Source: Fibrella forsythiae (GTDB lineage: Bacteria > Bacteroidota > Bacteroidia > Cytophagales > Spirosomataceae). From it: a stretch of DNA of 64,000 nt. Below the pieces are notes generated by a model. The model did not search any database, was not told the origin of the DNA, and was given only the letters and a program-made list of their open reading frames with translations. Positions 1-9,701 of this stretch are shown here, one piece after another. How positions within the stretch are numbered: position 1 is the first letter of the stretch; every line of letters starts with the position of its first letter. A program made the position numbers and the translations under genes. The DNA is taken from contig NZ_JAFMYW010000001.1 in the NCBI RefSeq assembly GCF_017353175.1, positions 806,001 through 870,000 of the forward strand, written 5' to 3'.

Positions 1-2475
1 ATCAGCTACGACGGGTACTTCGGCATTCAGAACGTGGCAAAAAAAATGACGTTTCTGGGTGCAAAAGACTACCTGATGCTGATGTCAGAGTATTACACCA
101 ATAACAAAATCGCCGTCCCCAACTTTGCTGCACTTATTCCGGGCTATGCCGATATTGCCAACGGCACCTGGGATGGCACCAACTGGCTGGATGCTACCTC
201 GAACAAAAACGCCCCGATCCAGAATCATACGCTGAACATTTCGGGCGGTAACGATCAGGCAATCTATTCAATGGGGTTGTCGCTGAACTCCGAACAGGGC
301 ATTGTTGGCAAACCGGCAACACCCACTTACGATCGGCTGACCTTCCGGATGAATTCAGAATACACGATTGTAAAGAATGACCGATTCGATGTGCTGAAGA
401 TTGGCGAAAACGTCAATTACGCCAATACCGACCGGCGCGTAACCATTGGTGAAGGGGCTGGTAATGAGACCAGTTTTGCCTCTGTCGTCACCGGCAGCCC
501 GGTCATTCAGTTATACAACCCCGACCCAACTAAACAGGGGCCCTATCCATATTACCCGTACAACGTGTATGGTAGTCCTACGGGTGTAGCCCCAACGGCC
601 CCAAACCCACTGGCCTGGCTCGATTATGAGAAATCGGGCAGTTTCAGGCGGGGCAATAACCTGAACGGCAACATTTACCTACTACTCCAACCCATTAAAG
701 GACTGGTGTTCCGATCATCATTCGGGGTCAACTCCTACGCCACTTCCGACAGAAGTTGGGTACCTGCCTACCTACTTTCAGCTACCCAGGCCACCACCTA
801 TTTCTACAATCCCCTCGACCGTACGGCGCAATCGCTTCAGCAGGGTATGAAATGGATTTTCGATAATACACTCACCTACAAAGTTGCTCTGCCAAAACAG
901 CATAACCTGGATGTGATGGTAGGCGGCTCAGCCGAAAAGATTGGGATTGGCGAGTCGATCAGCGGCGACAATGCAAACTCGCTCTTCAGCAGCTTCGACT
1001 ATGCCTACCTGATCAACAACAAAACGGTCGACCCGGCCTTTACGCATCTGAGTGGCTCCCCACTGGTCATGTCGCGCATTCTATCTGGTTTCAGCCGGGC
1101 CAGCTACGACTATAAACAGACGTACCTGTTCACAGCCGTATTCCGGGCCGATGGGTCATCTAATTTTGCCACCGGCAAACGATGGGGTTACTTCCCGTCT
1201 GTATCGGCAGGCTGGGCCATGACCAACGAAACCTTTATGGACCGGACAAAAGGCTGGCTCGATTACCTGAAAATTCGCGCCAGTTGGGGCCAAAACGGCA
1301 ATCAGTCGATCAGCCCGTTCCAGTACCTATCGACGATTTCATTTAACGGAGCGCCATTTTTCAGGTATAGCGACAAAACCAAGTTCGATAATGGTGGGTA
1401 CCCCAACATCCTGTCGAACCCGAATGTGAGTTGGGAAACCTCCGTACAAACCGACATTGGCCTCGACGCCCGCCTGCTGGGCAATCGGTTGGGGGTCACG
1501 CTCGACTGGTATGAGAAGCTGACCAAAGATTGGCTCATTCAGGCTCCCATTCTGGCCTCTGATGGGACCGGGGCACCCTTTGTGAACGGTGGGGACGTAC
1601 AAAATAAAGGCATTGAACTGGCGCTAACCTGGAACGACCAGGTAGGTACGTTCACCTACGGGCTGTCGGCCAATGTGGCGAAGCAGGACAATGTAGTTAC
1701 CCGGATTGCTAACCCGGAGGGTATCATTCACGGGCCCAACGCCGCCCTGCACGCCGATCAGAAAGAAACGTACCGGGCCGAAGTGGGCAAGCCAATCGGC
1801 TATTTCTGGGGCCTCCAGACCAATGGGCTGTTTCAGAACCCGGAAGAGGTGCTGAACTACAAAAATGCGGCTGGCAAAATCATTCAGCCCGCAGCCCAAC
1901 CGGGTGACCTTCGGTACGTAGATCGCAACGGCGACGGGGTCATCGACCAGTCAGACTACACGATGCTGGGTAACCCGAACCCCAAATTTGTGTTTGGCTT
2001 CTCGTTCAACTGTGCCTACCGTGGCTTTGATTTCAGTGCCATTACCAACGGTGTTGCCGGTAACCAGGTGATCTGGAATTACTTCAATAATACCAACCAC
2101 GGCACCTACAACTGGTCGACACTGGCCCTAAGCCGGTGGCATGGCGAAGGTACGTCGACCACCACGCCCCGCATCAATACCGGCAGCACGCAGGATATCA
2201 CCCTCTCTGATCGCTTCGTGGCCGATGCCGGTTTCTGGCGGATGAGCAACCTGACGCTGGGTTATAATTTCAAAACGCTCTGGCCCAACTCGCCGATGAA
2301 GCAGCTGCGGATGTACGTATCCAGCCAGAACCTGTTCACCATCACCAACTATGAAGGCTTCAACCCTGAAGTTGGGAATGGGGGTAAAAACGGCGGCAAC
2401 TGGGCCGGTGGGGTCGATTCATCACCCTACCCGCTAGCCCGGACCTTCCTGCTGGGTGCTTCCCTGAAATTCTAA
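1..2475 (+). CDS. SusC/RagA-family TonB-linked outer membrane protein, 5'-truncated
   Basis: The open frame enters from the left edge, so the signal peptide, the carboxypeptidase-like domain and most of the plug are missing; about 825 residues of mostly beta-barrel remain. The Gly/Asn/aromatic-rich barrel pattern, segments such as NPNPKFVFGFS and the final phenylalanine (GASLKF) are typical of SusC proteins. Such proteins import oligosaccharides or other nutrients across the outer membrane with energy from TonB-ExbBD. A SusD gene starts 36 bases downstream, which supports a SusCD pair. The substrate cannot be read from the sequence; the isomerase, oxidoreductase and MFS transporter downstream suggest a sugar or sugar acid. 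Confidence 0.93.
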   Translation: MSYDGYFGIQNVAKKMTFLGAKDYLMLMSEYYTNNKIAVPNFAALIPGYADIANGTWDGTNWLDATSNKNAPIQNHTLNISGGNDQAIYSMGLSLNSEQGIVGKPATPTYDRLTFRMNSEYTIVKNDRFDVLKIGENVNYANTDRRVTIGEGAGNETSFASVVTGSPVIQLYNPDPTKQGPYPYYPYNVYGSPTGVAPTAPNPLAWLDYEKSGSFRRGNNLNGNIYLLLQPIKGLVFRSSFGVNSYATSDRSWVPAYLLSATQATTYFYNPLDRTAQSLQQGMKWIFDNTLTYKVALPKQHNLDVMVGGSAEKIGIGESISGDNANSLFSSFDYAYLINNKTVDPAFTHLSGSPLVMSRILSGFSRASYDYKQTYLFTAVFRADGSSNFATGKRWGYFPSVSAGWAMTNETFMDRTKGWLDYLKIRASWGQNGNQSISPFQYLSTISFNGAPFFRYSDKTKFDNGGYPNILSNPNVSWETSVQTDIGLDARLLGNRLGVTLDWYEKLTKDWLIQAPILASDGTGAPFVNGGDVQNKGIELALTWNDQVGTFTYGLSANVAKQDNVVTRIANPEGIIHGPNAALHADQKETYRAEVGKPIGYFWGLQTNGLFQNPEEVLNYKNAAGKIIQPAAQPGDLRYVDRNGDGVIDQSDYTMLGNPNPKFVFGFSFNCAYRGFDFSAITNGVAGNQVIWNYFNNTNHGTYNWSTLALSRWHGEGTSTTTPRINTGSTQDITLSDRFVADAGFWRMSNLTLGYNFKTLWPNSPMKQLRMYVSSQNLFTITNYEGFNPEVGNGGKNGGNWAGGVDSSPYPLARTFLLGASLKF

Positions 2476-2511
2476 ACCCTTCTAATTCATTGGCTATAAA
2501 CCAATTGACCC

Positions 2512-4257
2512 ATGAAAAACACATTAACCATTCTACTGATCGCCTCCAGCCTGGTCTGGGCTGGGTGCTCCAACTTTCTGGACACACAGGATCTTACAGA
2601 AAAGACTAATGCCACATTTCCCATTACAGTTACCGATTACGATCAGGCTATTGCCGCCGTTTATGCGGCCCAGCGCGATGCCTACTTCGACCAGATCAAC
2701 AGCTTCATTGGCATTTCGTCGTACCTCGACGATGACAATATTGCCAATGGCCGGGCGCTGTTCGACGATCCGATGATCCGGGGATTTGAACGCTATCAGG
2801 TCAGGAATTTCGATCAGTTGCTTGCCCCCTGGCAGAACTACTACAAGGCCATTTACCGGGCAAATTTCGTGCTGGAGAGCCTCAACAAAAATAACTCAAC
2901 CTTAACCGATGCGCAGAAAGCAAGCTATCGCGGTCAGGCGTTGTACCTCAGAGCCTCCAGTTACTTCGACCTGTGCCGCCTCTTCGGCGGGGTTCCGCTG
3001 AAAACGTCGACGGAATCGAACAATCCCCCCCGCGCCTCGGTCGATTCGTGCTTTGCGCTCATTGCCAGCGACCTCAAAAAATCAATTGAGGCGTTACCGG
3101 CCAAATCGTTTCAGAACATCAACAAGGCAAATGAGCTCTTCAATGCCAATAAATACGCGGCTGAAGCCATGATGGGCCGGGTGTTCCTGTTCTACACCGG
3201 TGTGTACGGAAAGCCGGAGTTGCCGCTGATGGAAGGGGGCACTGTTTCTAAAGCCAACACGCTTGATTACCTCCATGACGTGATCAACACGAGCGGTTAC
3301 GGTCTGATCGACGATTTTCGGAACCTGTGGCTGTATTCGTTGGCCAATACCGATTACAAATTCGCCAAGGACAATAACCTCAATTGGATTGGTGAACGAG
3401 GCGGCAACAACGAATGTATCTATCTGATTTCGTTCTCGGGTCTGGGTACGAACAACCAGTGGGATCGTTTTCAGAATAGCGTGAGCACGTCTGTACCCGG
3501 CATCACGCCCTTTGGCGCGGGCAGTGGCATGAGCGCCGTTAACCCTAAAGTATATGACGAATGGGACAGTGCTGACCTGCGTAAAGCGGGTTCGATCTGG
3601 AATGTGAAGGATGCCACCACGGAGGGTATCGAATTTAGTAGTACCCCCGCCCCCAACAGCGGAAAGTTCTATTTCAACTCACAGAGCAACGTAGAAGAAA
3701 CCGGCTACCTCCAGAAAAAATACTGCCATATCTATGTAAACGTGGGTGGTAAGCGCACGGCGGCCAACACGGTGCTGAACGGTACGGCCACCAAGAACAA
3801 TACCAACGATGCGACAGTAGGTCAGTACATTATGCGTTTTTCAGACGTACTGCTGATGGCCGCTGAGTTGGGTAGTCCGAATGCGCAAACCTATTTCGAC
3901 CGGGTACGTTCGCGGGCTTACCAGAAAAATGCTGGAAACACACCGATTGCCGGCAAGCCATTTTACAAACCAGCCACGCTCGCCAACATTCAGGAAGAGC
4001 GCCGACATGAATTTGCCTTTGAAGGCATTCGCTGGTATGACCTGCTTCGGTGGCGGATCGTTGACCAGCAAATTGCCCAGTACAAGACCGATGTACCAGT
4101 GTACAAGTTTGGTGTGCAGGAAAAGATCACCATCCGCTACCGGCCCGAAACAAAAGGTCTGCTTCCCATTCCGCAAAGCCAGATTAACCTGAGCAACGGC
4201 GTCCTGAAGCAGAATGAAGGCTGGGGCGGTAATGAAGGTATTTACTCCGGCATTTAA
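2512..4257 (+). CDS. SusD/RagB-family nutrient-binding outer membrane lipoprotein
   Basis: This 581-residue protein has a lipoprotein signal with the lipid-acceptor cysteine near residue 19 (WAGCSNF). The C-terminal part carries the family block EERRHEFAFEGIRWYDLLRW. SusD proteins form the lid over the SusC barrel and capture the ligand at the cell surface. The start is supported by the signal peptide directly after the ATG. It lies 36 bases after the SusC frame and must work with it. Length and domain order are normal, with TPR-like helices in the N-terminal half and the variable binding region in the C-terminal half. Confidence 0.95.
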   Translation: MKNTLTILLIASSLVWAGCSNFLDTQDLTEKTNATFPITVTDYDQAIAAVYAAQRDAYFDQINSFIGISSYLDDDNIANGRALFDDPMIRGFERYQVRNFDQLLAPWQNYYKAIYRANFVLESLNKNNSTLTDAQKASYRGQALYLRASSYFDLCRLFGGVPLKTSTESNNPPRASVDSCFALIASDLKKSIEALPAKSFQNINKANELFNANKYAAEAMMGRVFLFYTGVYGKPELPLMEGGTVSKANTLDYLHDVINTSGYGLIDDFRNLWLYSLANTDYKFAKDNNLNWIGERGGNNECIYLISFSGLGTNNQWDRFQNSVSTSVPGITPFGAGSGMSAVNPKVYDEWDSADLRKAGSIWNVKDATTEGIEFSSTPAPNSGKFYFNSQSNVEETGYLQKKYCHIYVNVGGKRTAANTVLNGTATKNNTNDATVGQYIMRFSDVLLMAAELGSPNAQTYFDRVRSRAYQKNAGNTPIAGKPFYKPATLANIQEERRHEFAFEGIRWYDLLRWRIVDQQIAQYKTDVPVYKFGVQEKITIRYRPETKGLLPIPQSQINLSNGVLKQNEGWGGNEGIYSGI

Positions 4258-4320
4258 TACCTCGCCTGCTGCTCGACGTAAGAACAACGTATAACCAATT
4301 GCTAACTAATTCCCTACATC

Positions 4321-5274
4321 ATGAGTAACCCGACTACCCTGACCATGCGATGCCTTCTCGCACTGGCGTTCTTTATCGGCTGTAGTGCCCTGACAACGGC
4401 AAATGCGCAAAGCGCCGGGCGTGGAAAGCTTCCGGCCAACGTCAAACTGGCACTGAACGCCTATTCGTTTAACGACATGCTGACGGGCAACCGGCAAAAA
4501 GAGAACAAGCCAACGCTGACCTTACCCGAGCTGCTCGACTGGTGCGCCACTCAGAATATCGAAGCCGTTGATTTAACGGGCTACTATTTCCCCGGCTATC
4601 CCGGCGTACCAACAGACGAGTATATCTATTCCATTAAACGGCAGGCTTTTAAACTGGGCATCGATATCAGTGGTACCGGCATCAAAAACAACTTTGCCTC
4701 ACCCGATCCGGCGGTGCGGGCGGCCGATGTGAAACGGGCCAAAGAATGGATCATCGTGGCCGAGAAATTGGGCGCGCCTGTGCTACGGTTGTTTGCCGGT
4801 GAGATTCCTAAAGGATACGAAAATAAGTGGGACGAAGTGGCGGGCTGGATGATCGACTGTTATAAAGAGTGCGCTGCATTCGGTGCGCAACATGGGGTTA
4901 TCATCGGCATTCAGAATCACGGTGATATGCTGCAAACGGCCGATCAGTGCATTAAAGTGGTTAAAGCCGTGAACTCCCCCTGGGCGGGAATCATCCTCGA
5001 TACGGGTAATTTCAAGGTCACCGATCCTTATCAGGACATTGAAGCGGTAATTCCCTACACGGTTAACTGGCAGGTGAAGGAAAGCGTGTTTGGCATTGGC
5101 AGTAAAATACCGACTGACGTGCCCCGTTTAATGAAGATCCTGAAGCGTAGCGGCTACCGGGGCTACATCCCCATTGAAACACTGTATGTGAAAGACGTTC
5201 CGTACGACCCATACGTGTTGGTACCCGCTTTGTTGAAGGAGCTGAAAACCGCTCAAAATGCCGAGTTTAATTAA
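4321..5274 (+). CDS. Sugar phosphate isomerase/epimerase-like TIM-barrel protein, exported
   Basis: The 317-residue product starts with a signal-peptide-like segment ending near ANAQ; an alternative ATG at 4345 keeps the same signal. The remainder fits the xylose isomerase-like AP-endonuclease-2 TIM barrel. Candidate metal ligands lie in EAVDL (about 81), QNHGD (about 198), DTGNF (about 227) and IPIETL (about 284). Exported members occur in Bacteroidota catabolic loci, where they act on free sugars or keto-sugars. It follows SusCD by 63 bases and is followed by an oxidoreductase, which suggests joint processing of the imported substrate. The exact reaction is unknown. Confidence 0.8.
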   Translation: MSNPTTLTMRCLLALAFFIGCSALTTANAQSAGRGKLPANVKLALNAYSFNDMLTGNRQKENKPTLTLPELLDWCATQNIEAVDLTGYYFPGYPGVPTDEYIYSIKRQAFKLGIDISGTGIKNNFASPDPAVRAADVKRAKEWIIVAEKLGAPVLRLFAGEIPKGYENKWDEVAGWMIDCYKECAAFGAQHGVIIGIQNHGDMLQTADQCIKVVKAVNSPWAGIILDTGNFKVTDPYQDIEAVIPYTVNWQVKESVFGIGSKIPTDVPRLMKILKRSGYRGYIPIETLYVKDVPYDPYVLVPALLKELKTAQNAEFN

Positions 5275-5279
5275 TTGGT

Positions 5280-5335
5280 AGTGAGGTGATCAGACACGGA
5301 GTTCTCAGGAGAACGCTCTGGCTGATCACCTCACT
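5280..5335. terminator. Nested hairpin between isomerase and oxidoreductase genes
   Basis: A perfect 14-bp inverted repeat (5280-5293 with 5322-5335) encloses a second hairpin, gttctc-AG-gagaac (5301-5314). There is no long T-run, so it could be a transcription attenuator or an mRNA-stabilising element as well as a terminator. It lies six bases after the isomerase stop. Confidence 0.5.
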
Positions 5336-5352
5336 GACAGTATGCACGTACT

Positions 5353-6393
5353 ATGCCTTACGAAAAAATCAACGTCGGTCTGGTTGGATTTGGCCTGTCG
5401 GGGCGCTATTTCCATGCGCCATTCTTATCTGTTCATCCGGGATTCGAGCTAACGACGGTCGTGACCAGCCGGCCTGCTGAGGTGGCGGCGTTCAATCCGG
5501 CCATCAGCACCGTTTCAACGGCCGACGAACTGCTTGCCGACGACTCTGTTCAACTGGTTTTTATCTGCTCGCCCAACGAAACCCACTTCCGGTACGCGCT
5601 GTCTGCGCTGGAACGCAACAAGCATGTGGTGATCGAAAAACCATTTGCCCTCACTGAAGCCGAAACCAGCCAGTTGCTGGATCTGGCCTCGTCGCGTAAC
5701 CGGATGGTAACGGCCTATCAGAATCGGCGCTGGGACGCTGACTTTCTGACCGTTAAACAACTGATTGCTGATAACCGGCTGGGCGCCGTGCTCGATTACG
5801 AAGCGCGATATGATCGATTTATGCCCGTCGACAGCCGAAGTACTTCCTGGAAAGAGCTATCGGGCGATGGGCGGGGCAGTCTGTTCAATCTGGGTCCTCA
5901 CCTCGTCGATCAGGCGTTACACCTGTTCGGCACTCCAAAGACCGTCTCGGCCGACATCCGGATTATCCGGCCCGGCAGCCAGATTGAAGACTGGTTTACC
6001 ATTCGCCTCGCTTATCCAGATAAAGAAGTGACGCTAAAATCCAGCCTGATGGCTCATCAGAACCATCGCCGGTTTACCATTCACGGCACCTTGGGCTCGT
6101 TTAGTAAAGGAGGGCTGGACGTGCAGGAGCCCACGCTGAAACTGGGTACGTTGCCCAATACGCCCAACTGGGGCTATGAACCATCCGAAAACCGTGGCCT
6201 GCTCACCACTGGCGATCAAGCTGAACTGGTCGACAGCCTTCCCGGCAACTACGCGGCTTTTTATGCCGCCCTGTTCGACTCGATTGTCAATGGTGCCGAA
6301 CCAGTGGTTAAGCCCCACGAAATCCAGGCCATTGCCAGAGTAATTGACCTGGCCCGGCAAAGCAGCCGGGAAGGCCGAACACTGCCATTTTGA
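5353..6393 (+). CDS. Gfo/Idh/MocA-family NAD(P)-dependent oxidoreductase
   Basis: The 346-residue protein has a Rossmann motif GFGLSG at residues 12-17 and the family signature EKP at 95-97, where the lysine is the usual catalytic residue. The C-terminal half has NLGPHLVDQALHLFG, typical of the substrate domain with its conserved histidine and aspartate. No signal peptide is seen, so it should act in the cytoplasm on a sugar, inositol or sugar-acid substrate. It sits between the exported isomerase and an MFS transporter, which fits uptake followed by oxidation. The substrate is not determinable. Confidence 0.88.
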   Translation: MPYEKINVGLVGFGLSGRYFHAPFLSVHPGFELTTVVTSRPAEVAAFNPAISTVSTADELLADDSVQLVFICSPNETHFRYALSALERNKHVVIEKPFALTEAETSQLLDLASSRNRMVTAYQNRRWDADFLTVKQLIADNRLGAVLDYEARYDRFMPVDSRSTSWKELSGDGRGSLFNLGPHLVDQALHLFGTPKTVSADIRIIRPGSQIEDWFTIRLAYPDKEVTLKSSLMAHQNHRRFTIHGTLGSFSKGGLDVQEPTLKLGTLPNTPNWGYEPSENRGLLTTGDQAELVDSLPGNYAAFYAALFDSIVNGAEPVVKPHEIQAIARVIDLARQSSREGRTLPF

Positions 6394-6444
6394 CTAGTCA
6401 GGTACGTTGCCATTTCACATCTTTCCTTTTTCGTCTCCCGTTCA

Positions 6445-7719
6445 ATGCCACACTTTCCAACCAGCTACCGCTGGCAGATTACCGCTTTACTGTTTGTCGC
6501 AACTACGATCAACTACCTCGACCGGCAGGTAATCAGCCTATTAAAACCAACGCTTGAACAGGTTTTCAACTGGTCGGAAACGGATTACAGCCACATCGTG
6601 ATGGCGTTTCAGGGGGCCTACGCGCTAAGTTTCGTCATGTTTGGCTGGAGTATCGACCGCATCGGGGCTAAACTTGGCTACAGCATTTCGGTCTTCGTCT
6701 GGAGCTTGGCGGCCATGCTCCACGCCGTTGCCAGTGGCACAGTCAGCTTCGGAGTTTTTCGGGCGATGCTGGGGTTAGGCGAAGGCGGGAACTTTCCGGC
6801 CTCGATCAAGACGGTTACAGAGTGGTTTCCGCAGAAAGAACGTGCCTACGCTACCGGGATATTCAATTCGGGCACCAACATCGGTGCGGTGGTGGCGCCC
6901 CTGCTTGTGCCGTGGCTCCTGGGGAACTACGGCTGGCAGGCGGCTTTTCTTGCTACCGGGGCCATTGGCTTCATCTGGCTTTTTTTCTGGTGGCGCTACT
7001 ACGAAACCCCCACCCGGCACCGAAAAATATCGCCCGAAGAACTGTCCTACGTTAATGAAGCACCGCAGACCTCGGGTGAGTCCTCGGTCAGGTGGGTCGA
7101 CCTGCTGGCACGCCGGCAAACCTGGGCGTTTATAACGGGAAAACTCTTTACTGATCCGGTATGGTGGTTTTTTTTGTTCTGGCTGCCATCCTTTCTGGCG
7201 TCGACTTTCAAACTAGATCTCACTAAACCAAGCCTGCCGCTGATCATTATTTACTCCGCAGCTACCATCGGCAGTGTGGGCGGCGGCTACCTCTCCGGCT
7301 ATTTCCTGCGACGTGGCTGGACGGCCAACTGGTCTCGAAAAACGGCGATGTTTGTCTTTGCGCTTTGTATCGTGCCGGTGATGACTATCCAGTTTGCCAC
7401 AAGCCTGTGGGTGGTTATCGGGCTACTCAGCCTGGCCGTGGCTGCGCATCAGGCCTGGAGCGCCAACCTCTTTACGCTGGTGTCTGATCTTTTCCCCCGC
7501 AAAGCCGTCAGTTCGGTTGTCGGCATTGGAGGCATGGCCGGTTCATTGGGCGGCATGTTGTTTCCGCTGCTCGTGGGCTCTCTTCTCGACACCTATAAAG
7601 CCCAGGGAAGTATAGCCACTGGCTATAATATACTGTTTATCGTGTGCGGATCGGCTTATCTGGTAGCGTTACTCAGCATCCACCTCCTGGTACCTGCACT
7701 AAAGCCGGCAGATTGCTGA
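6445..7719 (+). CDS. MFS transporter, hexuronate/anion:cation symporter type
   Basis: The 424-residue integral membrane protein has about 12 hydrophobic segments. Near the N-terminus it has NYLDRQVISLLKP, a hallmark of the anion:cation symporter (ACS) family that includes ExuT-type hexuronate permeases. The loop GWSIDRIGAKLG after the second helix is the MFS D-R-x-G motif. It probably moves the product of the SusCD locus across the inner membrane. It starts 51 bases after the oxidoreductase. A copy of the GGTACGTT motif lies at 6401 in that gap. Confidence 0.88.
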   Translation: MPHFPTSYRWQITALLFVATTINYLDRQVISLLKPTLEQVFNWSETDYSHIVMAFQGAYALSFVMFGWSIDRIGAKLGYSISVFVWSLAAMLHAVASGTVSFGVFRAMLGLGEGGNFPASIKTVTEWFPQKERAYATGIFNSGTNIGAVVAPLLVPWLLGNYGWQAAFLATGAIGFIWLFFWWRYYETPTRHRKISPEELSYVNEAPQTSGESSVRWVDLLARRQTWAFITGKLFTDPVWWFFLFWLPSFLASTFKLDLTKPSLPLIIIYSAATIGSVGGGYLSGYFLRRGWTANWSRKTAMFVFALCIVPVMTIQFATSLWVVIGLLSLAVAAHQAWSANLFTLVSDLFPRKAVSSVVGIGGMAGSLGGMLFPLLVGSLLDTYKAQGSIATGYNILFIVCGSAYLVALLSIHLLVPALKPADC

Positions 7720-7888
7720 CGAAACGCCTTACACGCCCAGAGAAGCACAGACAACGTACCTGGCAGTAAGGATCGAAACCGTAAGTGGCAATCCCGTTCA
7801 GAGTGGTTTATACAGGCCGTATACTGCCAGTATAATCGGGATTAGCCGTTCTTTGGCAAGAGCATACTCCCTCAAACTCCCCCTCCTG

Positions 7889-9520
7889 ATGCACCTGAAT
7901 CGCAGACATTTTCTACAGCAACTGGGCGTTGGTGCCCTTAGTTTGGGTGCAGCTACCACCGGACTGGCTAACTCAGTTCCTGGGCTGGAAAGCCTGCTTT
8001 CGCCCGCGCGTACGGTTAAGCTGCCGCGTAGTATCCCAACGGCACAGGGCGTTGCTCCCACTGGCCTGCTCGATTTTGCCAATGCCATCGAAAAAGCCAA
8101 CCTGAATGTGCACAGCATCATGGTGGTGCGTCATGGGCAGGTAGTGGGCGAAGGCTGGTGGGCCCCCTATGCCCCCCAACTGAAGCACACGCTGTATTCG
8201 TTGAGCAAGGCATTTACGTCAACAGCCGTTGGGCTTGCTGTTGCTGAAGGCCGTTTGACAGTAGAGGATAAAGTCATTTCGTTCTTCAAGGATCAGTTAC
8301 CTGCAACCGTCAGCGAGAACCTGGCGGCGATGCGCGTACAGGATCTGCTGACGATGTCGACCGGGCATGATAAAGAGCCCACTCCCGACATGCGTGCTAA
8401 CGGCAACACAAACTGGATCAAGGTGTTTCTGGCCCATCCGGTCGATCATAAGCCGGGTACGCATTTTGTGTATAACAGCGGGGCTACCTACATACTGTCG
8501 GCCATTGTGCAGAAGCTGACGGGCCAACCGCTGATCACATACCTGCAACCGCGCCTGTTTGGCCCACTGGACATTGAGGGGGCCGATTGGGAAGTTGATC
8601 CGAATGGCATCAATACCGGCGGGTGGGGGCTACGATTACACACCGAAGACATCGCCAAATTCGGGCAATTATACCTGCAAAAGGGTACATGGAACGGCAA
8701 ACGAATCCTGTCTGAGGCCTGGGTCGCCGAGGCTACCACGTCGCATATTCAGTCGGCAGGTGGAAAACGGAAAGCGGAGGAGAACGACTGGCTGCAAGGA
8801 TACGGTTACCAGTTCTGGCGGTGCCGGCATGATGCCTACCGTGGCGACGGCGCGATGGGCCAGTACTGCATCGTGATGCCAAAAGAAGACGCCGTCATCG
8901 CGATCACCTCTGAAACGGGCGATATGCAGGCCGTAATGGACGCTGTCTGGAATCATATCCTGCCCGCCTTCAAAGCAACCCCGTTACCTGCCGACGCCGC
9001 AGCAACGGCCCTGACAGCGAAAAAACTAAGCAGTTTGGCGCTAACGTACCCAGTGCTGGAAGCAACGTCGCCCCTGGTGGCGTTGATCAGCGGAAAAACC
9101 ATCGCGTTTGAGTCAAACTCAATTAAAGCGACGGCCATGACCCTGACGTTCGGCAACGATAAGTGCCAGGTCAAATTCAGCGACGATCAGGGGAATCACC
9201 AACTTACCTGCGGCATAAACCGCTGGGCCGAAAGCGAATCGACGCTCTCGACGAAGCCCATCAAACTCGTTCCAACGCCCATTCCCGGCGAGCGTAAAAC
9301 GCTCATTGCCGGAACGGCCACCTGGCAGGATGCCAATACGCTGCTGATGACGTGGCGGTTTATAGAAACAGCTCATTATGAAACCGTTACCTGTCGGTTT
9401 GGGGCAGATGCGGTTACCGTCGAATTTGAGAGCAGCATAGCGAAGATCAATAAAACAAAAGATGCCCGCCCCGTACTTCAGGGCAAACTCCAGGCTGGGG
9501 CGCTTAGTCACAAGGGGTAG
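7889..9520 (+). CDS. Serine hydrolase of the class C beta-lactamase-related family, Tat-type signal
   Basis: An open frame begins at 7853, but the ATG at 7889 gives MHLNRRHFLQQLG, a twin-arginine-type signal, and is preferred. The SxxK active-site motif is SLSK (Ser104-Lys107 from this start), and a Y-N-S motif follows in HFVYNSG. The family includes esterases, D-aminopeptidases and 6-aminohexanoate-dimer hydrolases; true beta-lactamase activity is not implied. A C-terminal region of about 180 residues lies beyond the hydrolase fold. The gene is separated from the MFS gene by 169 bases and may be transcribed separately. Confidence 0.85.
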   Translation: MHLNRRHFLQQLGVGALSLGAATTGLANSVPGLESLLSPARTVKLPRSIPTAQGVAPTGLLDFANAIEKANLNVHSIMVVRHGQVVGEGWWAPYAPQLKHTLYSLSKAFTSTAVGLAVAEGRLTVEDKVISFFKDQLPATVSENLAAMRVQDLLTMSTGHDKEPTPDMRANGNTNWIKVFLAHPVDHKPGTHFVYNSGATYILSAIVQKLTGQPLITYLQPRLFGPLDIEGADWEVDPNGINTGGWGLRLHTEDIAKFGQLYLQKGTWNGKRILSEAWVAEATTSHIQSAGGKRKAEENDWLQGYGYQFWRCRHDAYRGDGAMGQYCIVMPKEDAVIAITSETGDMQAVMDAVWNHILPAFKATPLPADAAATALTAKKLSSLALTYPVLEATSPLVALISGKTIAFESNSIKATAMTLTFGNDKCQVKFSDDQGNHQLTCGINRWAESESTLSTKPIKLVPTPIPGERKTLIAGTATWQDANTLLMTWRFIETAHYETVTCRFGADAVTVEFESSIAKINKTKDARPVLQGKLQAGALSHKG

Positions 9521-9543
9521 TTACTAACTCATTGGCGATCAGT

Positions 9544-9626
9544 TAGCACACTGATTTCGCGGATAGTTCAGTTGTACGCTAGATTATAGCGTCCGATTCT
9601 GTTCTAGCCACGTTATCAGTGTGCTA
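9544..9626. terminator. Nested inverted repeat after serine hydrolase gene
   Basis: A perfect 12-bp repeat, tagcacactgat (9544-9555) with its complement at 9615-9626, encloses a second stem acgcta/tagcgt (9576-9581 with 9587-9592). The right arm is followed by TTCTTTTTTC, so it could terminate rightward transcription. The large loop is unusual for a terminator and could instead be a structured leader of the next gene. Confidence 0.45.
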
Positions 9627-9701
9627 TTCTTTTTTCAGAGACTCAACTAAACGTTTGCCTGTCAGATGCATCTAACTTGTATACAAGCCCAATTTAAGGC
9701 C

